64,000 nt of DNA from Burkholderiaceae bacterium (GTDB lineage Bacteria > Pseudomonadota > Gammaproteobacteria > Burkholderiales > Burkholderiaceae_C), in contig JAEUOY010000064.1 in NCBI GenBank assembly GCA_016790515.1, positions 101,166-165,165 on the forward strand, written 5' to 3'. How positions within the stretch are numbered: position 1 is the stretch's first letter; each line of letters begins with the position of its first letter. The notes beneath the pieces were generated by a model. That model had not been told where the DNA came from and searched no databases. It saw only the letters and a list, made by a program, of their open reading frames with translations. Both the position numbers and the translations under genes were made by a program. Shown here one piece after another: positions 29,340-38,263 of the stretch.

Positions 29340-30839
29340 ATGAGTGCATCCCCGTCCCAGGAAAGCGCAGGCGCAGCCGTCACCATCACGACCGAGGCCG
29401 GGCTGGGCCTGCTCGACCAGGTGCTCGGCGCCACCAAGCAGACCGAGCGCGACCGTGCCGAGGAACTGATCCGCGCGCTGACCGAGGAAGCGCTGAAGGG
29501 TACCGTCACCTTCAACAAGAACCTGGTCGTCACCTTCGACCGCGCGATCGCCGAGATCGACCGCAAGGTGTCCGAGCAGCTCAACCAGATCCTGCACCAC
29601 GAGCGCTTCCTCAAGCTCGAGGGCAGCTGGCGCGGGCTGAACTACCTGGTGATGAACAGCGAGACCGGCACCAGCCTGAAGATCCGCCTGCTGCAGCTGT
29701 CCAAGAAGGAGATGGGCAAGGACCTGCAGAAGGCCGTCGAGTTCGACCAGAGCACGCTGTTCAAGAAGATCTACGAGAACGAGTTCGGCACGCCGGGCGG
29801 CGAGCCCTACGGCGCGCTGATCGGCGACTACGAGTGGACCAAGCACCCTGACGACGTCGAGACGCTGCGGCTGATGTCCGGGGTCGCCGCCGGCGCCTTC
29901 GCGCCGTTCATCTCCGGCGTCGGTGCCGGCATGTTCGGCTTCGAGAGCTGGACCGAGCTGTCCAAGCCGCGCGACCTGGCCAAGATCTTCGAGACCGCCG
30001 AATACGCCAAGTGGCGCGGCTTCCGCGACACCGAGGATTCGCGCTTCGTCTCGCTGGTGATGCCGCGCGTGATCGCCCGCGTGCCCTACGGCGAGGCCAC
30101 CAAGCCGATCAACGAGTTCCGCTACGAAGAAGCGCCGAAGAACGCCGATGGCAGCGCCCGCGCGATGGCGCACGACCACTACTGCTGGATGAACGCCGCC
30201 TACGTGATGGGCGCCCGCCTGACCGATGCGTTTGCGCAGTACGGCTTCTGCACCGCGATCCGCGGCGCCGAGGGCGGCGGCAAGGTCACCGACCTGCCCA
30301 GCCACACCTTCATTTCCGACGACGGCGACGGCGACGCCAAGTGCCCGACCGAGATCGGCATCACCGACCGCCGCGAGGCCGAGCTGTCGAACCTCGGCTT
30401 TCTGCCGCTGTGCCACTACAAGAACACCGACTATGCGGTGTTCTTCGGCGCCCAGTCGGTCCAGGCGCCCAAGAAGTACGACCGCCCCGAAGCCACCGCC
30501 AACGCGGCGATCTCGGCGCGCCTGCCCTACATCATGGCCACCAGCCGTTTCGCCCATTACCTGAAGGTGATGGCCCGCGACAAGATCGGCTCGTTCATGG
30601 AAGCCGGCGATTGCGAGATGTGGCTCAACCGCTGGATCCAGAACTTCGTCAACCCGATGGAGGGCGCGGGCCAGGAAGCGCGCGCCAAGTACCCGCTGCG
30701 CGAGGCGAAGATCGAGGTCAAGGAGATCCCGGGCCGTCCGGGCTCGTACAACGCGGTGGCCTATCTGCGGCCCTGGCTGCAGATGGAAGAGCTGACGACG
30801 TCGATGCGCATGGTGGCGCGCATTCCCGAGAAGTCCTGA
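29340..30839 (+). CDS. tssC: T6SS sheath large subunit TssC (VipB/ImpC)
   Basis: This 499-residue TssC has the usual conserved blocks: [51 protein letters not shown], the [21 protein letters not shown] segment and a C-terminal [16 protein letters not shown] that locks into the sheath. It polymerises with TssB to form the contractile sheath. It is 4 bases downstream of tssB and 23 bases upstream of a second tssC-like gene. Length and motifs are normal. Confidence 0.97.
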   Translation: MSASPSQESAGAAVTITTEAGLGLLDQVLGATKQTERDRAEELIRALTEEALKGTVTFNKNLVVTFDRAIAEIDRKVSEQLNQILHHERFLKLEGSWRGLNYLVMNSETGTSLKIRLLQLSKKEMGKDLQKAVEFDQSTLFKKIYENEFGTPGGEPYGALIGDYEWTKHPDDVETLRLMSGVAAGAFAPFISGVGAGMFGFESWTELSKPRDLAKIFETAEYAKWRGFRDTEDSRFVSLVMPRVIARVPYGEATKPINEFRYEEAPKNADGSARAMAHDHYCWMNAAYVMGARLTDAFAQYGFCTAIRGAEGGGKVTDLPSHTFISDDGDGDAKCPTEIGITDRREAELSNLGFLPLCHYKNTDYAVFFGAQSVQAPKKYDRPEATANAAISARLPYIMATSRFAHYLKVMARDKIGSFMEAGDCEMWLNRWIQNFVNPMEGAGQEARAKYPLREAKIEVKEIPGRPGSYNAVAYLRPWLQMEELTTSMRMVARIPEKS

Positions 30840-30862
30840 GGTCCGGCCGCGCCGGTGCCGCC

Positions 30863-32392
30863 ATGCACCCGACGCATCCGCAGCCGCTGCGGGCCCTGGT
30901 GCTCGCGGGGCGATTCTTCGGTGCGGGCGAAGGGGCCGCGGGCGTGGCCCGCTTCGTCGCCAGCGGCGATCCGGCCGAGACCCTTGCGCAATGGTTCGGG
31001 CACGCGGCGCTCGAGGCCTTGCGCGAGCGGCCGCGAAGCGAGCGTGCGGCCTGGCTGAGGGGCGCGCTCGACCGGGACATCGCGGCGCTGGACGCCATGT
31101 TGTCGGCGCAACTCGACACCGTGCTCCAGCACCCGCGGCTCACCCGGCTGGAAGGCTCGTGGCGCGGCCTCGCCTGGCTCGTCGATCGAATTCCCCAGGG
31201 TGACCCGCGCCTGCGCCTGAAGCTGCTGAACGCGCGCTGGAGCGAGGTCTGCCGTGACCTGGAGCGGGCACTGGAGTTCGACCAGAGCCACCTGTTCCGC
31301 AAGATCCACGACGAGCAGTTCGGCATTGCCGGCGGCGAGCCCTTCGGCCTGATCGTCGGCGATTACGAGGTCCGCCATCGCCCCAGCCGCGACCATCCCA
31401 CCGACGACGTCGGCGCCCTGCAGCGCCTGGCCGGCGTCGCCGCGGCTTCGTTCGCGCCGACCCTGCTCGGTGCCTCGCCGGCATTGCTGGGGTTGGAGAG
31501 CTTCGCCGACATGAGCCCGACCTTCGACCCCGCAGACGTCATGAAGGGTTCCGAACTCCAGCGCTGGCGGCAGTCGATGGTGCAGGAAGACCTGCGCTTC
31601 GTCGGCATCGCGCTGCCGCGGGTTCTGGGCCGCGCGCCCTGGGCCGACGATGGCTCGCGCTTGGACCGGTTTCGCTACCGCCCATGCATGCCGGGGGCCG
31701 CCCAGCGGGTCTGGACCAGCCCGGTCTATGGCTTTGCGGCAGTGGCCCTGCGCGCCTTCGAGCGCTTCGCCTGGCCGGCCTCGGTCCGCGGCGCCGACGT
31801 CGCCGAGGAGGCCAGCGGCGGCGTGATCGACGGCCTGCCTGTCGAGCGCTTTGCCTCCGACCGGCCCGGCGAGGTGCCCCGACGCTCGCCGCTGGAACTG
31901 GCGTTGACCGATCTGCAGGAGAACCAGGTCCGCGAAGCCGGTCTCATCGCGCTGGCGGCGCTCGACGGACTGCCGGAAGCCTGCTTCGGCGCCATGCCGT
32001 CGCTGCACCGGCCGGCGCGCGTGCGAACGCGCGACGCGCAGGCCAACCAGCAGGTCTCGGCGCAGTTCAACACCTTGCTGTGCGTGAGCCGCTTCGCGCA
32101 TTACGTGAAGATCATGGGCCGTGACATGATCGGCAGCTTCATGGACCCCAACGATGTCGAGTCGAGGCTGCAGAAGTGGCTCGACGCCTTCGTCAGCGGC
32201 GGCACCATACTCGACCCGGACATGACCGCGCGCTACCCCTTGCTGGACGCCCGGGTCGAGGTGCGGGAGCGCCGCGGCCACCCGGGCGTCTACAACTGCA
32301 CCGTGCATCTGCGGCCGCAGCACCAGCTCGACGACGTCGGCGCTTCGTTCCGTCTCGTCACCGAATTCGCACCGCGCCGCGCGGCTGCATGA
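30863..32392 (+). CDS. Second TssC paralogue (ImpD-like sheath protein)
   Basis: This 509-residue protein is clearly related to the preceding Tss[69 protein letters not shown] and a YNCTVHLRPQHQLDDV end. It diverges elsewhere, especially in the first 80 residues and the middle. It has no extra TssB partner. Tandem tssC genes are known in Rhizobium/Agrobacterium imp loci (impC/impD; TssC41/TssC40), where one copy is the main sheath protein. A role as a minor sheath, baseplate-proximal or accessory component is inference. Confidence 0.9.
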   Translation: MHPTHPQPLRALVLAGRFFGAGEGAAGVARFVASGDPAETLAQWFGHAALEALRERPRSERAAWLRGALDRDIAALDAMLSAQLDTVLQHPRLTRLEGSWRGLAWLVDRIPQGDPRLRLKLLNARWSEVCRDLERALEFDQSHLFRKIHDEQFGIAGGEPFGLIVGDYEVRHRPSRDHPTDDVGALQRLAGVAAASFAPTLLGASPALLGLESFADMSPTFDPADVMKGSELQRWRQSMVQEDLRFVGIALPRVLGRAPWADDGSRLDRFRYRPCMPGAAQRVWTSPVYGFAAVALRAFERFAWPASVRGADVAEEASGGVIDGLPVERFASDRPGEVPRRSPLELALTDLQENQVREAGLIALAALDGLPEACFGAMPSLHRPARVRTRDAQANQQVSAQFNTLLCVSRFAHYVKIMGRDMIGSFMDPNDVESRLQKWLDAFVSGGTILDPDMTARYPLLDARVEVRERRGHPGVYNCTVHLRPQHQLDDVGASFRLVTEFAPRRAAA

Positions 32393-32448
32393 GCTGACCG
32401 CGACCTGCCGCCGGTTTCATCGCCCGACCCACTCCGAGGAACGCCGCC

Positions 32449-33249
32449 ATGACCCCAGGAGATGCTCTTCGCGCCGGTGACCTGGCCGGCGCGCTGGCAG
32501 CGGCCACAGCGGCGGTGAAGGCCGCGCCGACCAACGCGGATGCGCGCTGGCTGATGGCCGAGATCCTGCTGGTGACCGGTGACGCCGAGCGTGCCGACCG
32601 CATGCTCGACGCCGCCGCGCTGCGGGAGCCCAACCCGGCGGTGCTCGAGTTCCGTCGCCTGCTGCGTGCCGAGGTCACCCGCGGCCAGGTGCTGCGCGAG
32701 GGACGTGCCCCGAAGTACCAGGGCGACGACGCCACGCCGGCGCAGCGCGCCGCGCTGCATGCGCGCATGCTGCTGCGCCTGGGCGACGTCGCCGGCGCCA
32801 CGGCGGCGGCCGACGACGTGGAGGCCCTTCGTGGCGCGGTGCCGGGCCGGCTCGAGGACGCTGCCGGCCGCAGCACGGCCTTCGACGACCTGCGCGACGC
32901 CGACGACCTGCTGGCGGCGGAGCTGGAGGTGCTGACGACGGCAGGCGACCACCTGCTGGTGCCGACGTCGCGCGTGCGTTCGCTCGCCTTCGATGCACCG
33001 CGGCGCCTGCGCGACCTGGTGTGGCGCCGCTGCAGCATCGACTTGAAGGACGGCACCGAAGGCGTGGTGTTCGTGCCCGCGATCTACCTCGGCGCGACGG
33101 CGGAGACCGACAGCGCGCTGCTGCTGGGCCGTGCCACCGAGTGGACCGATCCGGCGCTCGGGCCGGTGCGCGGCCGCGGCCAGCGCATGCTGCTGGTCGG
33201 CGACGAGGTGCTGCCGATCACCTCGCTGCACAAGCTGGAGTTCGATTGA
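32449..33249 (+). CDS. tagJ: T6SS accessory protein TagJ (ImpE)
   Basis: This 266-residue protein starts with a helical, TPR-like region (GDALRAGDLAGALAAATAAVKAAPTNADARWLMAEILL) and ends with the ImpE core: PRRLRDLVWRRCSID, VFVPAIYLG and a GDEVLPITSLHKLEF tail. In Pseudomonas TagJ binds TssB and helps ClpV recycle the sheath. The order tssC2-tagJ-tssE is that of imp-type loci. The stop overlaps the likely tssE start by 4 bases. Confidence 0.93.
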   Translation: MTPGDALRAGDLAGALAAATAAVKAAPTNADARWLMAEILLVTGDAERADRMLDAAALREPNPAVLEFRRLLRAEVTRGQVLREGRAPKYQGDDATPAQRAALHARMLLRLGDVAGATAAADDVEALRGAVPGRLEDAAGRSTAFDDLRDADDLLAAELEVLTTAGDHLLVPTSRVRSLAFDAPRRLRDLVWRRCSIDLKDGTEGVVFVPAIYLGATAETDSALLLGRATEWTDPALGPVRGRGQRMLLVGDEVLPITSLHKLEFD

Positions 33250-33770
33250 ACGCCGTGCGCAACGGCGATCGCGCCCCCCAGGGCGTCGGCCGCGATCGCT
33301 CGCCGCGGGCGCAGTTGCCGCTGCTGGACCGGTTGATGAACGCGAGCCCGGATGCGACCGAATCGCTCACGCCTTCGGCCGCCGAGGCGCTGGCGCGCCT
33401 GCGGGCGGCGGTGTTGCGTGATTTGGAGGCGCTGCTCAATGCCCGCCGCCGGCGCCTGCCGCTGCCGCCGCACTGCGCCGAGCTGGGCAACTCGCTGATG
33501 GCCTACGGCATCCCCGACCCGGCGTCGGGCGCCTACCTGGTGCCGGAGGTCCGCGCCGCCCTGGCGGCCGAAGTCGAAGCCACGATCCGGCGTTTCGAGC
33601 CGCGCCTGGCCCGCGTGTCGGTCAGTCTGCAGAACGACGGTGATGCCCTCGGCGGCACGCTCAGGCTCCAGGTGAACGCCGTGTTGCGTGCCGAGCCGGT
33701 GCCCGAGGCGGTCGGTTTCGAGACCCTGCTGGAGTCCGTGACACGCGATGTCACGGTGCGCGAGAACTGA
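33246..33770 (+). CDS. tssE: T6SS baseplate protein TssE (gp25-like)
   Basis: This protein has the gp25/GPW lysozyme-like baseplate fold without the lysozyme active site. Conserved pieces are QLPLLDRLMNASP, VLRDLEALLNARRRR, LGNSLMAYGIPD and a C-terminal LRLQVNAVLRAEPVPEAVGFET. The start is ambiguous. A TTG at 33246 overlaps the tagJ stop and has GGAG five bases upstream, giving 174 residues; a GTG at 33255 gives 171. TssE joins TssF, TssG and TssK in the baseplate wedge. The stop overlaps tssF by one base (TGATG). Confidence 0.88.
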   Translation: MNAVRNGDRAPQGVGRDRSPRAQLPLLDRLMNASPDATESLTPSAAEALARLRAAVLRDLEALLNARRRRLPLPPHCAELGNSLMAYGIPDPASGAYLVPEVRAALAAEVEATIRRFEPRLARVSVSLQNDGDALGGTLRLQVNAVLRAEPVPEAVGFETLLESVTRDVTVREN

Positions 33771-35605
33771 TGGCCGACGACCTGCTGCAGCACTACGACC
33801 GCGAACTGGTGGCGATCCGCCGCCTGGCGGGCGAGTTCGCAGCGGCCAACCCCACGGTGGCCGCACGCCTGCGGCTGACCGCCGACACCGTCGACGACCC
33901 GCATGTCGAGCGCCTGCTGGAGGGCGTGGCCTTCCTGGCCGCGCGGGTGCAGCAGCGGCTGGACGACGAGGCCCCAGAACTCTACGAAGCCCTGCTCGAC
34001 CTGCTGTGCCCGCACCTGCTGGCGCCCTTTCCGTCGATGATGACCGTGCGGCTGCAGCCCAAGTCCGAGGCCAAGGGCGCCTCGCGCGTGGCCCGCGGCA
34101 CGCCGCTGCAGACCCAGGCCGTTCGCGGCGAGGTGCTGCATTACCGGACCTGCCACGAAGCCGTGCTGTGGCCGCTGTCGATCGAGAAGGCGCGACTGAG
34201 CGGTCTGCCGCTGCAGGCACCGGTCAATCCCTTCGCGCCGGGCGCCTGCGGCGTGCTGCGACTGCGCCTGGTCACCACGATGCCCGACCTGACGTTCGCC
34301 GAGGTCGGACTGGACCGCCTGCGCCTGCACCTGCGCGCGCCGGCGCCGCAGGCCGTCCGCCTGCTCGAACTGCTGTGCACCTCGACGATCTCGATCGGCG
34401 TGGCCGACGGCGTGGCTGACCAGCGCCCGACCTGGCTGCCGCGCGAGTCGCTGCAGCAGGTCGGCTTCGCGCCCGACGAGGCCGCGCTGCCATGGCCGCA
34501 GCGCGCCTTCGCCGGCCACCGCCTCCTCACCGAGTACTTTGCGTTCCCCGAAGGCCTGCTCTACCTGGAGCTCTCGGGCCTCGAGGTGCGCAGCCTGGTG
34601 CAGCGCAGCGGCTCGATGGAGATCTTCGTCTACCTCTCGCGCAGCCTGGTCGATCTGGAGCGCAGCGTCGACGAGGAGCAGTTCGTGCTCGGGGCGACGC
34701 CGGCGGTCAACCTGTTCGCGCAGGCGGCCGAACCGATCGCGGTGGACGGCATCCAGTCCGACTGGCGGGTGGTGCCCGACGCGCGCCGGCCGGCGGCGCT
34801 GGAGGTCTACGCCGTCGAGCGGGTGCGATTCAGCCGGCCCGATGCACCGCTGCCGCGCGACGTGCCGCACTTCCATCACCTCGAGCACCGGGAGGGCACC
34901 GAGTCTGCCGCCGCCGCCGACGCGATGAGCTGGCTCGCGGCGCGGCGGCCCGCCTCCGCCGTGCTGGGCGGCACGGACACCCACCTCGCGCTGCGCGACC
35001 CGCAGTTCGACCCGTCGGCCCCGGCCGATGGCGTGCTGAGCGTCGACACGCTGTGCTGCAACCGCGACCTGCCTTCGCTGCTGCCCTTCGGCGGCGGGCA
35101 GCCGGCGATGAAGGTGATCGACCCTGCGGCCCCGGCCAGCGGTGTCGAATGCCTTTCGCCGCCCACGCCGACCCTGCGGCCGGCGATGCGCGAGCGCGGC
35201 GGCTGGCGCCTGGTGTCGCACCTGGCGCTGAACCACCTCGCGGTGACCGGCGGCAAGGACGCGGCGCGTGCACTGCGCGAGATGCTTCGCCTGCACGACC
35301 TGCGCGCCTCGGCGGAGACCGCGCTGGCGCTCGATGGCCTCGTCGCGGTCGAGGCGAGGCCGGGCATCGCACGCTTGCCGGGCATCCGCCCCGGCAACTT
35401 CGCGCGCGGCCTGGACGTGACGCTGACCTTCGAACCGCAGGCCTGGGCCGCGGGCGGGCTGTACCTGCTGGCCTCGGTGCTGGAACGCTACCTGGCGCTA
35501 CAGGTGTCGATCAACGGCTTCGTGCGCACCTCGGTGCAGTTGCGCGGGCGCAGCGGTGTCGTCGCCGCCTGGCCTGCCCGAAGCGGCACCCGGGTGCTGC
35601 TGTGA
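33770..35605 (+). CDS. tssF: T6SS baseplate protein TssF (ImpG)
   Basis: This is a 611-residue TssF of normal length. It begins with the conserved LLQHYDRELVAIRRLAGEFAAANP block, followed by VERLLEGVAFLAARVQQRLDDE and LLDLLCPHLLAPFPSM. It forms the baseplate wedge with TssE, TssG and TssK. It overlaps tssE by one base and tssG by four (GTGA), so the three genes are tightly coupled. Confidence 0.96.
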   Translation: MADDLLQHYDRELVAIRRLAGEFAAANPTVAARLRLTADTVDDPHVERLLEGVAFLAARVQQRLDDEAPELYEALLDLLCPHLLAPFPSMMTVRLQPKSEAKGASRVARGTPLQTQAVRGEVLHYRTCHEAVLWPLSIEKARLSGLPLQAPVNPFAPGACGVLRLRLVTTMPDLTFAEVGLDRLRLHLRAPAPQAVRLLELLCTSTISIGVADGVADQRPTWLPRESLQQVGFAPDEAALPWPQRAFAGHRLLTEYFAFPEGLLYLELSGLEVRSLVQRSGSMEIFVYLSRSLVDLERSVDEEQFVLGATPAVNLFAQAAEPIAVDGIQSDWRVVPDARRPAALEVYAVERVRFSRPDAPLPRDVPHFHHLEHREGTESAAAADAMSWLAARRPASAVLGGTDTHLALRDPQFDPSAPADGVLSVDTLCCNRDLPSLLPFGGGQPAMKVIDPAAPASGVECLSPPTPTLRPAMRERGGWRLVSHLALNHLAVTGGKDAARALREMLRLHDLRASAETALALDGLVAVEARPGIARLPGIRPGNFARGLDVTLTFEPQAWAAGGLYLLASVLERYLALQVSINGFVRTSVQLRGRSGVVAAWPARSGTRVLL

Positions 35606-36603
35606 GCGATGCCGCCGCCGAGCCGGCGCGCGGCGAGTCGCCGCCGGCGCCTGCGCCCAGTGCACTCGAACGCCTGCAGCGCGAAGCCTCGCGCTTCAGC
35701 CTGGACCAGGCGGCTGCGGTCCTCGCCCCCGGTGCGGACCCGGTGGACATCACCTACCGCACGGTCACGCGCCTGGGCGCGCCGGCCGGCGAAGTGATCA
35801 GCGCGGTGCCCGGTTCGGGCGAGCTCGTGACGCCCACCTTTGGCCTCGTCGGTCCCGGCGGGGTACTGCCCCGCCATTACAGCGCCTGGGTCGAGGGCGA
35901 AGACCGCCAGCACTCGACGGCCCTGCATGCGTTCCTGGATCTGCTGTCCCGGCGCTTCACCGGCTTGTTCGTGAAGGCCGGTTCGAAGCACCGGCCGGCG
36001 CGGAATCCGCGGCACGTCGAAGAGGTTCTGGCCGCGGCCATCGGCCTGGGCACGCCGCACCTGACGCCGGCCCTGGGCACGCCGATCCAGGCCCTGCTGC
36101 ACCATGCCGGCGGCCTGGCCTGCCGCACGCGCAGCGCCGAACGTCTGCGCGGCATGCTCACCGATGAAACCGGCTACGAGGTGCGCATCACCGAATTCGC
36201 GGGCGGCTGGATGCGCCTGCCGCCCGCCGAACAAACCCGGCTCGCGGCTGGCGGCCGCCATTCGCGGCTCGGCATCGATGCCAGCGCGGGCGTGCAGGTC
36301 TGGGATCCGTCGGCGCGCTTCGTCGTCAGCCTCGGCCCGATGCCGCTGGACACCTTCCAGAGTCTGTTGCCCGACACCGGGCGCTTTGCCCGCCTGGTCG
36401 AGATGACGCGGCTGCAGGTCGGGCTGGAGCAGGAGTTCGTGCTGAACCCGGTGCTCGCGGCTGACGAGGTCCCTGCGCTGCGCCTGCAGGCGCCGCAGCA
36501 AGGCCAGGGCGCGCGATTGGGCTGGACGAGTTGGCTGAATGCGCCGCGACCCCGCCGCCAACCGGCCGCCGAGGCCATGCTGCATCCCCGATCCGCCGCG
36601 TGA
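35602..36603 (+). CDS. tssG: T6SS baseplate protein TssG (ImpH)
   Basis: The GTG at 35602, inside the tssF stop, begins a 333-residue TssG. The typical order is visible: LQREASRFSLDQAAAVL near residue 30, PTFGLVGPGGVLPRHYSAWV near residue 80, FLDLLSRRFTGLF and an LGTPHLTPAL region, and a beta-rich C-terminal half with LGIDASAGVQVWD. It is the TssF partner in the baseplate wedge. It is the last structural gene before the inserted methyltransferase pair, which starts 54 bases later. Confidence 0.94.
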   Translation: MSDAAAEPARGESPPAPAPSALERLQREASRFSLDQAAAVLAPGADPVDITYRTVTRLGAPAGEVISAVPGSGELVTPTFGLVGPGGVLPRHYSAWVEGEDRQHSTALHAFLDLLSRRFTGLFVKAGSKHRPARNPRHVEEVLAAAIGLGTPHLTPALGTPIQALLHHAGGLACRTRSAERLRGMLTDETGYEVRITEFAGGWMRLPPAEQTRLAAGGRHSRLGIDASAGVQVWDPSARFVVSLGPMPLDTFQSLLPDTGRFARLVEMTRLQVGLEQEFVLNPVLAADEVPALRLQAPQQGQGARLGWTSWLNAPRPRRQPAAEAMLHPRSAA

Positions 36604-36656
36604 GCGATCGCTGCGATCATCCCACCCGGTCGTGACCCCGCATTGACAGGCCATCG

Positions 36657-38180
36657 ATGATCGACGCCAGCAACTGGTCCCGCGGCTACCCCGTGCACGA
36701 ACTCTACCCTCCCGCGTGGCATGGTTTCCAGTCGCCATCGCACCTGCGCATGATCTGCGCGATGATGGGCGTGGCCTGGGACGTCGACGAGCGCACGCCG
36801 CTGCAGATCGCCGAAGTGGGTTGCGGCACCGGCTACACCGCCCAGCTGCTGGCGGCCGCCAGCCCGAACTGGAACGTCGTCGGCCTCGATTACAACCCGG
36901 CCCACATTGCCGAGGCACGCAGCGTGGCCGCGGCGGCAGGCCTGGCGAACCTGCAGTTCATCGAGGTCGACGTGGCCGAGCTCGACGGCACGGCGCTCGA
37001 GCAATTGCCCGAGCTCGACCTCGTCACCGCGCACGGCCTGTGGTCGTGGGTCGCGGATCCGGTGCGCGACGGCCTGCTGCGGTTGATCCGCCGCCGGCTC
37101 AAGCCGGGTGGACTGGCGATGGTCAGCTACAACGCGCTGCCCGGTTCGGCCGGCAGCCTGGGATTGGCCAGCCTGGTGCGGCGCTCGCTGCAGGCCGGCG
37201 CCAGCAACGAGGAGGGCCTGGCCCATGCGGGCCAGCTCGTCAAGCGCCTGGTGGCGGCCGAGCCGGCGCACCTGCCGAAGTCGGCCTGGCGCCAGATGCT
37301 CACCGGTGAGCTGCCCGGCGCGCGGCCGGGCTACCTGCTGCACGAATTCTCGACCGCGCACTGGCGGCCGAGCTTCCACGCCGACGTCGCGATGGCGATG
37401 GGCACGGCACGTTGCGACTACGTGGGCAGCGCCACGATCGACGAGAACTTCCCGCAGATGTCGCTGTCGCCGGAGCAGCTGCAGCTGTGGGAAGAGGCGC
37501 CGGACCCGCTCGCACGCGAGCTGATCTTCGACCTCTGCGTGCCGCGGCCGTTCCGGCGCGACCTCTTCGTGCGTGGTCTGCGCCGCGTTGCGCGTGACGA
37601 GGCGGTCGATGCACTGTGGCTCGCCCTGGCCGACCAGACACCTGGCGAGCGGATGCTGCGCACCCAGCTCGGCGAGGCCCGGTTGCCGCAGGCGACCACC
37701 GACGCGGCGGTCGAGGCCTTGGCGCGCCGGCCGCAGACGGTCGCGGCGCTGCGCGCGCTCGACGCCTGCAGGAAGGTCACGCCGTCGGAACTGGTGGCCC
37801 TGCTGGTCGGGTCCGGCTGCGCAGTGCCGCTCTGGCGCCTGCCGGGCAGCAGCTCGGACGACATGGCCGCGGCGGCCGGGGCGCAAGCCTTCAACGCCGT
37901 GTCGGCCGCCCGGATGGCGCACGCAGGCCGCGCGCTCGGCCAGTTCGGGCTTGCCGCGCCGGCTCTCGGCGGCGCCTTGCGCGCGACGTCTCTGGAGCTG
38001 GCCGCAGCCCCGCTGCTCGTCGGCCAGTCCCTGGATTCGATCGGCGCCGAGGCGCTGGCGCAGCAGATCGTGCCGCGGGGCGAAGTCCTGGCGCCCGATG
38101 TGCTGGAGGGCCTGACCGCCGCACTGCGCGAGGTGCTCGCGAACCGTTGGCCGCTCTGGCGGCGGCTGGGGATCGTTTGA
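36657..38180 (+). CDS. SAM-dependent methyltransferase with C-terminal regulatory domain (copy 1)
   Basis: This 507-residue protein has a class I methyltransferase domain in residues 1-200. Motif I is EVGCGTGYTAQLLA near residues 53-66, with the acidic end of strand 2 at VVGLDYNPAHIAEAR, and then a post-I FIEVDVAEL. Residues 210-300 resemble the methyltransferase regulatory domain, with a LLHEFSTAHWRPSFHADV block, and about 200 helical residues follow, ending LWRRLGIV. No signal peptide is present, so it acts in the cytoplasm. It lies between tssG and the next methyltransferase, co-oriented with the secretion genes. The methyl acceptor is unknown. A small molecule, a sheath or baseplate protein, or an effector are all possible. 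Confidence 0.87.
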   Translation: MIDASNWSRGYPVHELYPPAWHGFQSPSHLRMICAMMGVAWDVDERTPLQIAEVGCGTGYTAQLLAAASPNWNVVGLDYNPAHIAEARSVAAAAGLANLQFIEVDVAELDGTALEQLPELDLVTAHGLWSWVADPVRDGLLRLIRRRLKPGGLAMVSYNALPGSAGSLGLASLVRRSLQAGASNEEGLAHAGQLVKRLVAAEPAHLPKSAWRQMLTGELPGARPGYLLHEFSTAHWRPSFHADVAMAMGTARCDYVGSATIDENFPQMSLSPEQLQLWEEAPDPLARELIFDLCVPRPFRRDLFVRGLRRVARDEAVDALWLALADQTPGERMLRTQLGEARLPQATTDAAVEALARRPQTVAALRALDACRKVTPSELVALLVGSGCAVPLWRLPGSSSDDMAAAAGAQAFNAVSAARMAHAGRALGQFGLAAPALGGALRATSLELAAAPLLVGQSLDSIGAEALAQQIVPRGEVLAPDVLEGLTAALREVLANRWPLWRRLGIV

Positions 38181-38263
38181 TCGGCCGGCTGACGGGCCGC
38201 TGCCGCAACCGCAGCGTCCGCTTCGCCGCGCTTCGCCCACCCCTGCGGCAGGCTCGACGCTGA

